Positions 1 through 11,590 of a stretch of 64,000 bases of DNA are shown here, in pieces. A program made the position numbers and the translations under genes. How positions within the stretch are numbered: the first letter of the stretch is position 1; each line of letters starts with the position of its first letter. This DNA is from Homalodisca vitripennis (taxonomy: Eukaryota > Arthropoda > Insecta > Hemiptera > Cicadellidae): assembly GCF_021130785.1 (NCBI RefSeq), contig NC_060211.1, positions 124,631,001-124,695,000 of the forward strand. The letters are read 5' to 3'. The notes beneath the pieces were generated by a model. It searched no databases. It was not told the origin of the DNA and saw only the letters and a list, made by a program, of their open reading frames with translations.

Positions 1-320
1 CCACATTGCCTGATTGAGTAGTTATCTAGTATACTTAATTATGAATGTACTAGAGTGGAGGAAGCACCAGTAAGTAGGGTGTAACACAAGTTTCCTAACT
101 GATCAAATATCTTCTAGAACTTCATCACCTTATCGTTAAATCCACATTTCCTGATTGAATAGTTTTCTAGTATACTTAATTATTAATGTACTAGAGTGGA
201 GGAAACACCAGTAAGTAGAGTGTAACACAAGTTTCCTAACTGAGCAAATATCTTCTAGAACTTCATCACCTGATCGTTAATCAACATTGCCTGATTAAGT
301 AGTTATATAGTATATTTAAT
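1..320. repeat. Satellite-like tandem repeat, period about 141 bp
   Basis: Two full units and a partial third start at 1, 142 and 282 (CCACATTGCC, CCACATTTCC, CAACATTGCC). The core CTAGAGTGGAGGAAACACC followed by ACACAAGTTTCCTAACTGA recurs. The same unit reappears at the head of copy B (2858-3090). Confidence 0.85.
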
Positions 321-860
321 CATCCTCAGTACCATGTACACAAAAATGAGCTTTATAATGCTGTATTCAGTATTTGTAATTGGAAAGTAATCTTAGTGAA
401 ACGATGTACTAATTTCTGTCAAAATTTTTGGCTTTAATACAGTCTATTAAAATTTACCTGAATTAGTGTTTAACTTAAGAATGAATGCATATATCATATC
501 TGAACTTGTCAACCAATTCTAAGGTTAATTAATTACCACTACTTGTACTGTTTTACATTATAACTATGTGTTCACAATTTCTCAGTATTCCCCTAAATAT
601 ATAAATTTTGTTTTATTTATTTAGCTAACTATAAAAATAAGTTACCAAAACATATGGTTACAAATGAATACCAATAGTATTTTCAATAAGTGTATTAGTC
701 GTGGTACATTTCTATTGTGTATAATGTAATATAAAAATTGATCCACTCTAACAGTAACCTCCTGTGATAATGGAACAGACTGTTTTAATACGTTCAAATT
801 TACAGTGAACTTGTATTTCCAAAAAACTCATATTATTTTTTCAAATGATCGTACAACTAG

Positions 861-1435
861 CTGTTACCCACGGCTTCGCACGCGAACTTTTATAATAGAA
901 ATATGTAGCCGACTTTGTTAAACCATATATAAAAACACACTCGTATTAGTATGCTTTTGTCTATGCTTAAGCCACTTATTACGGTACCCAATTATATTTT
1001 TCGAAGGTAAGTAGGCATACATCAGACACATATTATTTATTATGTTCATGGTTAAGTCGAGCAGAGGTTAAAGGACTGACTCTCATATCAAGTTTTGCGC
1101 TTTCAATGAGCATTTCTGAGTCGAGCACTGTGTACTTAATATTTATTAAAATTAAAATGTAAACGAATACTCAGAATCTTTGACGAACTTTGGATTAAAA
1201 TCGAAGAAGGTTTAAAAGTGCCAAAAGCTGTTTAGTGTCACTTACATTTTGATTACAAAATATAAATATCATTATTGTTTTACCAAATTCTACAGTGTTC
1301 CTGGAAACTTTTCCTGGATGTTTTTATTCACTAGACCTTACTTGGGTTTCAGCGTATATTATTTCAAAAGAAGAGCTAACCAAATTGGTCTAGCCGTCCT
1401 AGAGATTAACGCTTAGCAGCACAGTCAGCGATTGA
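861..1435 (+). repeat. Dispersed repeat family copy 1
   Basis: Head TAGCTGTTACCCACGGCTTC then GCACGC; internal GCACTGTGTACTTAATATTT; tail CCAAATTGGTCTAGCCGTCC followed by CACAGTCAGCGATT. The same head and parts of the body recur at 3721, 37543, 49480, 54940 and about 59340. Repeats with similar heads are common in insect genomes. I cannot assign the class and see no coding capacity. Confidence 0.7.
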
Positions 1436-2857
1436 ATTTTATTTCTAAGTATCAAATATATAAGTAGTTTTATTAAAATACTGTTTTATAATGTTGGTTT
1501 GAGAAACATATTGGATATTTGAAGTTAAGGATCTGTCTAGAAAATTGCAATTTTCATGAGCATATATTTGTTGTTACTGAATGATGCCAGCAAACAAAAT
1601 AGACATAGGAATTCATACATTTCATTTAGTTTATTATGTTTAGAATTTGTACAGGACATAACCAGTTGTTATATCCTAAATGTAGTCTGATGAAGCATAA
1701 TTTCTCTGCTAGAATGTGTATTTTGTTTCGCAGGGATTTTTAAAAATTAAATATTTATGTAATAAACCCCTTTTAAAATGTATATTCAAAACAACTACCC
1801 CTCTATAATGATATTTTGTATGTTTTATGATCCACAATGTAATTCTAAAAGATTATTAAAGGTTTTTTACAAACGTAGACTCTACTCACTAATTTCACAA
1901 CAACATACAGAAACTATAGCAATGTTGCTATAACTATTAGTACGCTTTATTAATTTTATACAGCTAACATTATATTTAGAGTACTTTTAAAATGAAATTT
2001 TAACTTTTAGTTTTAAGAAATGTTATGATATACACTCTGTAACTATCCTGGTAATCATTGGTAAATCCATGCAATATTGCAATCGGCGAAAAAGTTTGAT
2101 AATCTGAGTACCAAAAATTCCTTTTCCTGAAACAAAATAAATCTATACATGTGACAATAAACACTTACAGTAATATATTAAAGTGTATAATCTATTAGTG
2201 AAAAACAATCTTAGATAAAAATTAAAATATATATAGTACTATATACCGTAAATAATTGACAGAAGTCCTAATATGTAGTTCCGTCACATTTTAAATAAGC
2301 GCCTAATACAGGAAACAGACGGTAGGATATCCCAGTGTTGATTATTCCGAGGTAGGATATCAGGGATTTCGTTAAACAAGTATATAATCCTAAAACAAAA
2401 TTATTCCACGTAAGAATCGTGCTAAGCATTATATATGGCTTCAATTTATACTTTGGAAGTGTAAATTTTTTAAGTTCTACACCAATGTTTTTGTGGTAAA
2501 AATATAAGAATCAGATGTGGCTCAAAGTGTTATAAAAATAGTAGGATCTCAAGTAGATCATATGTGATGTCGGGTAATTTATACAAGACTCTGCACTACT
2601 ATCCTTATGTGCAGCATTTTTTGTCTGTTATCTTGAATCGGAGGAGCATTCCTTTATCCATAAAGGCCGTTTATAATGTTTAATTATTTACAAAAAAGCT
2701 GACTCATGCAAATTGAACAAAGTGTATATCAGGAGTAACCTTTTTTGGAATTATGACACTATTGACTTATCTTGTTGTGATTTAGTTTTCTTCATGGGTG
2801 TGTGTATTTATTACTTCTTCAGTAAGCTTTATTACAAGAAAAATACTAGTACACGTA

Positions 2858-3090
2858 GAATTGAGGGAACACTAGTAAGTAGCAAGTGACACAAGTTTTC
2901 TAACTGAGCAAATGTCTCCTAAAACTGCAACACCTGATCGTTAATCCACGATTGAGTAGTTATGTAGTATATTTAATCACTTGGGTGACGATTTGCACTA
3001 GAGTGGAGGAAACACCAGTAAGTAGGAAGTGACACAAGTTTCCTAACTGAGTTCAAATCGTCTATAACTTCATCACCTGACATCCAATCC
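2858..3090. repeat. Second array of the 141-bp repeat
   Basis: About one and a half units heading copy B. CACTAGTAAGTAGCAAGTGA and CACCAGTAAGTAGGAAGTGA mark successive units about 145 bp apart. More diverged than the array at the window start. Confidence 0.8.
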
Positions 3091-3717
3091 AAGTTGGCCA
3101 ATTGAGTTGCTGATTAACCGAGTTCCAGTTTTCCATTAACATAAACAATGTTTCCTAAATTAATTAAATGCCAAAACTAAATTCCTAAACTGTCCGTATT
3201 AGACAGTGTTTATATGTTAAATTTCCAGTCATCTACACAAAAATGCGCTTTATTATTCTGTATTAAGTATTTGTAATTTGGATATCATAGTGAAATAGTT
3301 AAATCATGTGTTAATTTCTGTCGAAATTTGATGATTTTATTATAGCATATCAAACTTCAAGTGTATTAGACTTTAACTTAAGAATTAATGCATGTATCAT
3401 ATCTGAACTTGTCAATCAGGTCCTGAGGTTAAGTAATAACCATTACATGTACTGTTTTACGATATATGATCAAAATTTTCCAGTAAAACTAAATACATAA
3501 AAATTTGTTTCATTATTATTTTCCTGATTATAAAAGTATAATATATTCAATAAATGTAATAGACGTGATACATTTTTATTGCGTATTATGAAATATACAA
3601 ATATATCCACTCTAACAGTAGCCTACTGTAATCAATGAATACGCTCTTTTAATATGTTAAAATTTGCTGTGAACTTTTTCCAAAAAGCCATACTAAATTT
3701 TCAAATTATGGTAAAAC

Positions 3718-4255
3718 TAGCTGTTACCCGCGGCTTCACAGGCAATTTTTAAAATAGAAGTCTGTAGCCTACTTAATTAAACCATATATAAAATCATACT
3801 CGTATTAGTATGTTATGCCACATATTACGGTACCCTATTATATTTTTCGAACGTAAGTAGGCATAAATCAGACACATATTATTTATTACGTTCATGGTTA
3901 AGATGATTAGAGGTTTAAGGACTGACACTTATATCAAGCGCGACTAAGAGCATTTCTGAGTCAAGCACTGTGTTCTTAATATTTTAGAAAATTATAATGT
4001 AAAGAAATCTCTTTGACTAAATTTGGATTAAACATCGAAGAAGATTTAAAAGTTTCAACGCTGTTTAGTCACTTCCATTTGGATTAAGAAATTTAAATAT
4101 TATTATTACTTTTCCACATTTTAAAGTGTTCCTGGAAACTTTTCAGATTTTTTTTATTCTTATAAACCTTACTTGGATAACTGCGTATATTTCTAAAGAA
4201 GAACTAAACAAATTGGTCCAGCTGTCCCCTTAGTGCTTAATAGCACAGTCAGTGA
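3718..4255 (+). repeat. Dispersed repeat family copy 2 (within copy B)
   Basis: Head TAGCTGTTACCCGCGGCTTC; body GCACTGTGTTCTTAATATTT; tail CAAATTGGTCCAGCTGTCCC then CACAGTCAGTGATT. It was duplicated together with the 2.85-kb unit. Confidence 0.7.
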
Positions 4256-4354
4256 TTCCTTATTATTTATAATTATTCAATTATATCAAAGTAATTTTAT
4301 TAAAATACCGTTTCATAACGTTGGTTTGAGAAACATATTGGATACTTAAAGTTA

Positions 4355-4542
4355 AATGAAAATGAAAAATGAAAATGAAAATGAAAATGAAAAATGAAAA
4401 TTAAAAATGAAAATGAAAATGAAAATAAAAATAAAAATGAAAATGAAAATGAAAATGAAAAATGAAAATGAAAAATTAAAATGAAAATGAAAAATGAAAA
4501 TGAAAAATGGAAATGAAAATTAAAATGATATGAAATGAAAAA
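4355..4542. repeat. (TGAAAA)n-type microsatellite/minisatellite
   Basis: About 190 bp of mixed ATGAAA and ATGAAAA units. The equivalent place in copy A (about 1520-1550) has only a short non-repetitive stretch, so the expansion is specific to copy B. Confidence 0.95.
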
Positions 4543-5316
4543 GCATGTTCATGAGCATATATTTATTGTTACTGAATGATGCCAGCAAACAAAATAGAGA
4601 TAGAAATTTATATCTTTCATTTAGTTTATTATGTTAAGAATTTGCATAGGGCATTACCAGTTGTTATATCATAAATGTAGTCTGCTGAAGCATAGTTTCT
4701 GTGTGTTAAACATTTATTTCGTTTATTGTTGTTAAAATGTACATTCTAAAGGAATTACCTCAATATAATGATATTTTGCATGTTTTATATTCCATAATGT
4801 AATTTTAAAAGATTATTAAATCGTTTGTACAAACGTAGACTTTACTCGCTAATTTCACGACGACATACAAAAACTATAGGAATGTTACTATACCTATTAT
4901 ACCCTTTATTTAGTAGTTTGGTAAAAGTTCTAAACAAATTTACTTGTGGTAAAAAAATATAAGAATCACATGTGGCTCAAGGTGTTATAGAAATAGTAGG
5001 ATCTCAAGTAGGTCATATGTGATGTCGGGTAATGTATACAAGACTCTGCACTACTATCCTTATGTGCAGCATTTTGTTGTCTGCTATCCTTAATCTCAGC
5101 AGCATTCCTTTTTATATAAAGGCCGTTCATAATGTTTAACTATTTACCAAAAACATTGGGAATACTCGACTCATTCGAATAATAAAAATGTATGTCAGGA
5201 GTTAAAACTTTTCGGAATGATGACACTAATGACTCACCTTCTTTCGATTTTGTTTAGTTCTTGAGTGTGTGTAATGATTGTTTTTCACCAAACTTTAATA
5301 ACAGAAAAATACTATG

Positions 5317-8300
5317 TTTCTGTAAAAATTGTATGATAGAACCTGCGGTCAGGTACCGCCTATCAAAACCATTTTTTATTCTAAATTGTATGTTTTGTTA
5401 AATATTTTTTTAAATCTGAACCTAAAAGTTGATTTTTATTCCTTGTATAGGTCAGAAAACGTTTCATTTATAATTTATTTTCAGGTTCGGCTGTTAGTAA
5501 TAAGGTTATCTTATGCATATTAATCGTTAGTTATTTCAACTGCAACAATATAATTGAATCTGAATACATTCCGAAGCCTAGGGGATACTGTGTTTGTTGT
5601 AATATTATTTTTTCATTAATACATATTTTTGCATTATATTTCCTAAAGGGAATATTATTTAATCCGGTGGGGACACTGTATTTTCGTGATACTGGCAGGT
5701 TGGTTTTGGCTTCTGATACAGACTTGTGAGTGTTGCTGATTGAAACAACATCAGTTAGCTCAATAATGTTCTCTCCTAATCTGACAGTCCCTACGCATGA
5801 CATAATAGATTTTAAACCGTACTTTTTCAATAAAATTTAATAAAATAAACACTAAATACGGAAGGTTCGCTCTGGCTAAATTAGGAACACATGCCGAGTA
5901 CAATGGAAAACCGCGACCAGACCAGCGCTACAGTGATACATGGAGACGTCTGGACATTTTTAGCTCTGAGCGCTGCCAAGATAGCACCTTACCTCGCATC
6001 AATATTATTTTTGGCTACAAAATGTAAATTCCCGCATTCACTTTGTGAGCAGTTTTTGTATATGAACTAACTACGAGGACGATAAAAATAAATAAAATTT
6101 TACCATAATGTTTAATAAAACCTAAACAGATATCATATCTAATTATAAATAGATTTTAAAGAAAATGTTATCAATATATTACAAACGGAATTTAACAAAA
6201 CTTAACTTTGGGATACCAGTAAAAATTCATTTATATTAGAAACCTTATTTATTAGTTTGACAATTGGGACATATTCATCAAGGACGCTCGCTACTTGTAC
6301 AATGTTCATCAGTATGTCTATCATTAAATAAAAATATAAAATATAAAAATAAACGATTTATACATTAAATAAACAATACCATCAAAATATGAACTTCCTT
6401 TTAATTACTTAAGGAAAGTAACAAGAAACTCATGGCAGTAATTACAGTGTATCAATGAAACGTGAAACCTCAGTTTAATGCAAACACGAGAAAGGGACTA
6501 ACAGAAAAGTCAATAATTATTGCACATCATTGTTGGTCCGTATACCATCGTATGAGTTGAGATAGTGCCAACATTACAGATCGAGACCCTCATTTCCTTA
6601 AAATAAATTAATGAAAACTTCATGCATTAAATTAATTAAACCAACCGATCAGTCAGCCTAAATTGCAATATATATGCATTACTATTATACATTTGTAACG
6701 TTTAATTTATAAACAGAACTTTAGATGATTTACAAATCTTGTACGTTAAAACCATCCAACAAACTTTTATTAAATGTCTATGAAACAATCCATGAACCAA
6801 AATAAGAACTAAATACTTGTGAATAACTTGTGATTAAAGTCAAAACAGTTTTAATCGTATTATATAAATATAAACTGGTAATTTTACAGCTAAAAGAAGT
6901 TTACTTTACTAATTTATATTTTGTCAAGTGTTATTTATAATCCTATTACAACCTATATCTTTAGGCTACGAATCCTTTGGTGAAATACACAAAAACTCGA
7001 GCACCGAGCAAAACTGCAGTTATAGTTTAATAAGATGCCCAAATTGTATTTATCATTTGCTCTAATATGTGCTGAAACCTGTGATGACCTAAAATGAACG
7101 ATTCTAGAAAGACATTTACTAAGCTTACCTGTTGATGTATTAGAAACTGAATAATTAAATCAGAAATTGTTGAAAACTTCACTATTTGTATGATAGCTAG
7201 ACTGGCTGGCTTTTTAGTATGTAAAACAGTTTTTTCTATCTCATTTAAATATAGAAATTTACTATAAGCATGTAAACATAGCGGCATTGAATTATTGTAA
7301 ATCCCAGTCCATAAAAAATTTACCAAATAAAAACACTATTATATAAACAATAAATAGTAGAAAAATATCGATTGAATCCAAAAATATCGAAAGATAATTA
7401 ATTACTAATGATCATAATGACGTTATTAAGCCCCAATTAATTCTTTGTTTTTGTAAATTTAATTTCACGCTTGGAATAACACTTAATTCCTCTTTCAATA
7501 ATTCATGTGTTAATACATATAATTGTTTTAATCAACTTTAGTTTATCTGCTAGATCTAGTTTAAACTTTCACATTATAAAAAAATTATATAATTTAAATA
7601 ATTTATTAATTAAAAAAAGTATTAACTTATTCCTTTTTATCGCTCAAACGTAGTAAACTGTTTGAGAATTAAATGTAATATAACATTAAAGTGTAACTGA
7701 CAAAAGCAGAGAAATAATTTTACCAAATATTTAGGACCTTTACGTTCCTTCACAACGTTCTTTACAACTTTTCTTTATTGACGTTAGAAAGACAATTAAT
7801 TTCTCACAAAGCCGTATTGTTTCTTTTCATTACTTTTACAAAACTTATAATATTATTTAAATAGTGAATATATAGCCTAACGTCGTATTCTATTCATTGT
7901 TGTCTCAATGAGATACGAAAGATGTTTAAATAACACAGATATTTCAGCAGCAAATTTTATTTTATTGTTAATTTACTTTTAAAATCAAAGTTTTAAGCAT
8001 AATCCTGTGAAAAAGGTATTTTTTATAGTTCTACTTGTTATTAAAATGCGATTATTGCTATTTATTAATTAAGCTATTTATCTACTTTAGAACATTTTGA
8101 AATTTACAAAAGTGCGAAAATTAATTATAATATATTATTAAATGACAAAGATTTTCTAAAAAAAATTATTATTCCATAGACTTTTAAACAATATACATTG
8201 ATCATACATAAAATGAAATACAACAAATTTAGCCACCAAGGTAGTGAAAAACACATGAAAATTTGGTTTTAATTATTTATTTTCATAATTAACTTAACCT

Positions 8301-8520
8301 TAGTACCTGAAGATGAAATCCCAGATCTCGAAATGTACATAGTATGAAAATGAAATTTTAAAAAATTGTTAAAAGGTTTATACATATTGTATTATACATA
8401 AGTTAAAGACTTCTTTGATTAAATCAATAAATACCAGAAAGCGTGTTTCAAAGTTCTATTCAAATTTTTCAACTCAATAATTTATACACTTTCAGTTCAT
8501 TACATTGCAGTGTGACGTAT
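5317..8520. other. AT-rich stretch, no gene recognised
   Basis: No coding region or RNA gene that I can support. A 99-codon open frame at 5531-5830 (minus) matches no family I know; frames of this length also occur elsewhere in the window by chance. A GC-richer patch at about 5880-6010 precedes it and could be a promoter or an old repeat. Otherwise only short A/T runs are visible. Confidence 0.5.
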
Positions 8521-8597
8521 TCAAATTCAAATTCAAATTCAAATGACTTTATTTGTATTATATATACAAAAGGGCGAATTTAGGGCCATAAGGCCCT
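8521..8597 (-). repeat. LINE 3' tail: hairpin, AATAAA and (TTTGAA)n
   Basis: On the minus strand the order is hairpin AGGGCC-TTAT-GGCCCT (8597-8582), AATAAAGTCA, then four TTTGAA-like units ending at 8521. Simple-repeat tails and a 3' stem-loop are typical of CR1/jockey-type LINEs and are thought to be recognised by the RT. Confidence 0.8.
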
Positions 8598-8782
8598 GTC
8601 TTACAATTAACCCTAATATAATAATATAGAACTTAAGTCAAATAAAACTACTACTGTACATTTAAAATAAAACAAAATTATATAATAAAGGTATCTTTAA
8701 GAATTTAGTATAAATACATTCATACAAAAAATTCATACACACATTCACTAGCACCCTATCCGTCCTCCAAAACCTACCCCAA

Positions 8783-10264
8783 CTAACCCGTCGCTGACAT
8801 CGTTTCTAGCAATTTAGCTTTCAGTAAGGCTGCAAACCGATTTCGACTCCCTACTGACTTAATATGGTTAGGAAGGGAATTCCAAGCTCGACAAGCAGTA
8901 ACGACAAATGATTTGTTGTAAGTTGAGGTTCGATGGCGGGGAATAAGAAGCATTGATGAGGCCATTCTTGTCTCTCTTGCGCTCGTTTCAGAGATCAATT
9001 TGAATTTGTCAGCCAGATATATAGGCTCTCCAGAGTTAAGACTAGAATACACCAAAATAAGAATTTTTAATAATCTTGTATCGGCCAATTTTAGAATGAA
9101 ATTTTGAATATAGATATGCGTTATATGATTGTCACGTCTTAGATCAAATACAAAACGTAAACAGTAATTTTGGCATCGCTGCAATTTTTTAGCCAGATCC
9201 ACAGTCATATCATTGATTATAGAGTTACAATATGAAAAATGAGGAAAAATCAGTGTTTTTATCAGTAAAAGTTTCACACGTTCTGGCAAGAAGTGCTGCA
9301 TCCTCTTTAGTGAGTGAACTGAAGCAAACACCTTTTTACAGATGCCCACAACAGCATCACACCATCCAAGAGTTGTGTTCATAGTTAGACCCAAATTTTT
9401 TACTTTGTCACAGTACGGAAGAGAAACGTTGTTTACAGTAATTTTGGGCATATTATTTGTGTCTATATAGTTCTTTAGTCGTGAGTGAGAGATGACAATT
9501 GTTTGGGTTTTGTTTTCGTTAAGCTTCAGTCCGTGTTTCGTTGTCCATTCCACAAGTTTTTGAATGTCAAAGTTTATGTTGCGTATTGTCGTTTGTATAT
9601 CACGGACCCCACAGTGGGCGTAAATTTGTAAATCGTCAGCGTACATGTGGTATCTAGTGAATGTAAGTACTGTACAAATGTCAGTTACGTCGAGTAAAAA
9701 TAAAAGAGGTCCCAGTATTGAACCTTGCGGCACACCACCAGTGATAATCCTGTAGTCAGATACTTTGTCAGCCACACTTACACACTGCCGCCGATTCGAG
9801 AGATAAGATTTAATCCAGGTAATACTAACCTCGGAAAATCCTAAAGCACGCAGCTTTCTCAACAACAAGCCGAATATAACACAGTCAAATGCCTTGGAGA
9901 AATCAAACAATGCCATAATAGTGCACTGACTTCTATCCATTGCTTGGCGAATGTCATCAGTAACACTGAGAAGCGCCGTTTCAGTGCTATGATTTGATCG
10001 AAATCCTGATTGAAACTTATTCAAAATATTATTTTCTTTTAGGAATATTGAAATTTGACAGTGCACTATTCTTTCCAAACCCTTTGAGAGAGCAGGGAGA
10101 ATGCTGATTGGTCTGAAATCTTTTGCTTCAGTGGGAGAAGAAATTTTATTTGTTGGACGGATAAGGGCAGACTTCCAATGTTCAGGAAAAACTCCAGTGG
10201 TTAAAGATTTGTTATATATAACAGTCACCACAGGAAGCACAGCATAAAGGATCTTTTTCAGCAT
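8783..10264 (-). pseudogene. LINE ORF2: reverse transcriptase domain
   Basis: A 493-codon open segment, continuous in sense with the endonuclease segment upstream through one frameshift. Visible RT motifs are FRPISILPALSKGLERIV, FQSGFRSNHSTETALLSVTD, MALFDFSKAFD, GGVPQGSILGPLLFL and the catalytic MYADDLQIY. Downstream are the thumb region LKLNENKTQTIVISHSRL and a C-terminal WNSLPNHIKSVGSRNRFAALL. The catalytic Asp pair is intact. It is called a pseudogene because the element is 5'-truncated and frameshifted. The clade is uncertain; CR1/L2 or a jockey relative. Confidence 0.9.
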
Positions 10265-11265
10265 CTTAATAGATATTTTATCAGTTCCGGTGGCATTACT
10301 TTTAACCCTGTTTATAGCTCGTAGAGTGTCAACCTGGAGAATATGTTGAAATATGAATTTCTCATATGGGAAGATGGGTGGAGGTTGGTTGTCTAGTTCT
10401 TGCAGAAATGATTCAATAGCATTTGGATTAGTTGATTGTGATGCAGTAATAAAAAATCATTAAGTTCGTTTAATGGTATATTGCAGTGAATATCCATTTT
10501 CCGCTTGCCCATACCTAAAGATTTAACATTCCGCCACATTTCGGTGGATGAGGATCTTTTATCAGGAAACAAACTGTGAATATATCGCAGCCGAGAGTTA
10601 CGAAGGTCCTGTTTAACTCTATTGCGGAGCTGACGATACTGAGCGAGGATGTCTGGGTCATTAGTTCTACGAGCTCTGCGGTACAAAGAGTCGCGCTGAG
10701 CCATAAGACTGCGTATAGCAGGTGTTAACCAGGGGACGGGGCGCTTCTTAGAAACTCTCCTTGTAATTAATGGAGCGTGCTTATCATATAGACCCAGAAC
10801 AAAGGAATTAAACCTGTCAACCATTTCATCGACTGTTTCAAGGTGGGTAATGGACTCCCAAGGCGTATTTGCAACATCACAAGCAAAAGAACACTCATCA
10901 ATATTTTTAAAATCTCTGTAGGTTATAAACAAAGACTTAACACTAGGAGTTTTAGTTTTTAGAACACAGTATATGAGGTCATGATGTGAGATGCCAGGGA
11001 CTGGAAGCTGCCCATGAAGGAGGACCTCGGAAGGATCACTGACCACCATAAGGTCGAGTAAGGTATGGGAAGTAGCAGTGTGATGTGTGGGATTCAATGG
11101 CAGTATAGTCAGATTGCACGAGTCAAACATAGTAGTCAGTTGATTGTAGTCATAGTTGCGTCTAGTCATTAGAAGGTCTGTGTTCAGGTCCCCCATCACC
11201 AAGACACGAGTGTAGGTTGGCATGTAGCGCAAGAGAGCATTTTCGAAATAAATCACATTTTCTAA
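10265..11265 (-). pseudogene. LINE ORF2: C-terminal part of the APE endonuclease and linker to RT
   Basis: An open segment (10393-11256) with VLVMGDLNTDLL, TSHTLLDLMVVSD and ISHHDLIYCVLK, which match the late motifs of APE-type LINE endonucleases (GDxN, TxLDL and SDH equivalents). An Arg-rich linker with WLTPAIRSLMAQRDSLYRRA follows. The frame is lost near 10450 in a T-rich run. The next frame continues sensibly with FFITASQSTNPNAIESFLQE and RAINRVKSNATGTDKISIK into the RT, so only one indel separates the two parts. Confidence 0.88.
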
Positions 11266-11313
11266 CGTATCATCACAATATTATAATTCACCGTTCCCAC
11301 CGATCCTCGGAAT

Positions 11314-11590
11314 TTGTTTCCTTCGACTACGAACTCAACGGATCTGCACTGTAGAGAGCTAAATCAGTCAATGATCCTGATAAGCAACCTCAGCCCTGAT
11401 GGTCATATAAGTTCAGTCGTATCAAAGGCTTCTCTGATGCTGGTATTCACCACGAGAACTTCAAGGAGAGGGCTAAACACTGATAACATGAAAACGATTT
11501 ATACCTTTATCGAGATCATAATGAAGATCTAAAGTGTCGTGTGGCTCCCTATCAACTTGGCCGGATCCGAAGACTCCAGAACATTTGTAC
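11314..11590 (+). pseudogene. Second LINE remnant: part of a reverse transcriptase C-terminal region
   Basis: The plus-strand frame reads LSPDGHISSVVSKASLMLVF then TRTSRRGLNTDNMKTIYTF. After a frameshift it reads APYQLGRIRRLQNI. These resemble the HI..V..KA..MLGF..R..R and WSPY....I.R.Q patterns found after the RT core in jockey-like LINEs. It contains several stops and frameshifts and is unrelated in sequence to the minus-strand LINE next to it. Confidence 0.6.

Larger units (their letters stand above)
1..5316. repeat. Diverged tandem duplication, unit of about 2.85 kb (two copies)
   Basis: Copy A is about 1-2852 and may begin left of the window; copy B is about 2853-5316. They are collinear over most of their length with many substitutions. 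Matching landmarks include CTGTTACCC at 861 and 3721, TTGGTTTGAGAAACATATTG at 1493 and 4321, and GATGTCGGGTAAT at 2568 and 5022. The offset falls from about 2860 to 2827 to about 2455 because copy B lacks roughly 0.5 kb equivalent to 1950-2475. Both copies end near GAAAAATACTA. No coding frame was recognised in either. Confidence 0.85.
8521..11265 (-). mobile_element. 5'-truncated LINE (CR1/Jockey-like group), endonuclease end plus full reverse transcriptase
   Basis: A minus-strand non-LTR retrotransposon fragment. The ORF2 parts are described separately. The 3' end (low coordinates) has AATAAA at about 8550, a (TTTGAA)n tail on the minus strand at 8521-8544, and a hairpin AGGGCC-TTAT-GGCCCT at 8582-8597. 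The 5' end breaks inside the endonuclease near 11265, where an in-frame stop and unrelated sequence begin. Such 5' truncation is normal for LINE insertions. Confidence 0.9.

Noticed and set aside
5531..5830. 99-codon frame (minus) with a GC-richer patch upstream
   Set aside because: No recognisable family, and other frames of similar length occur in clearly non-coding parts of the window.
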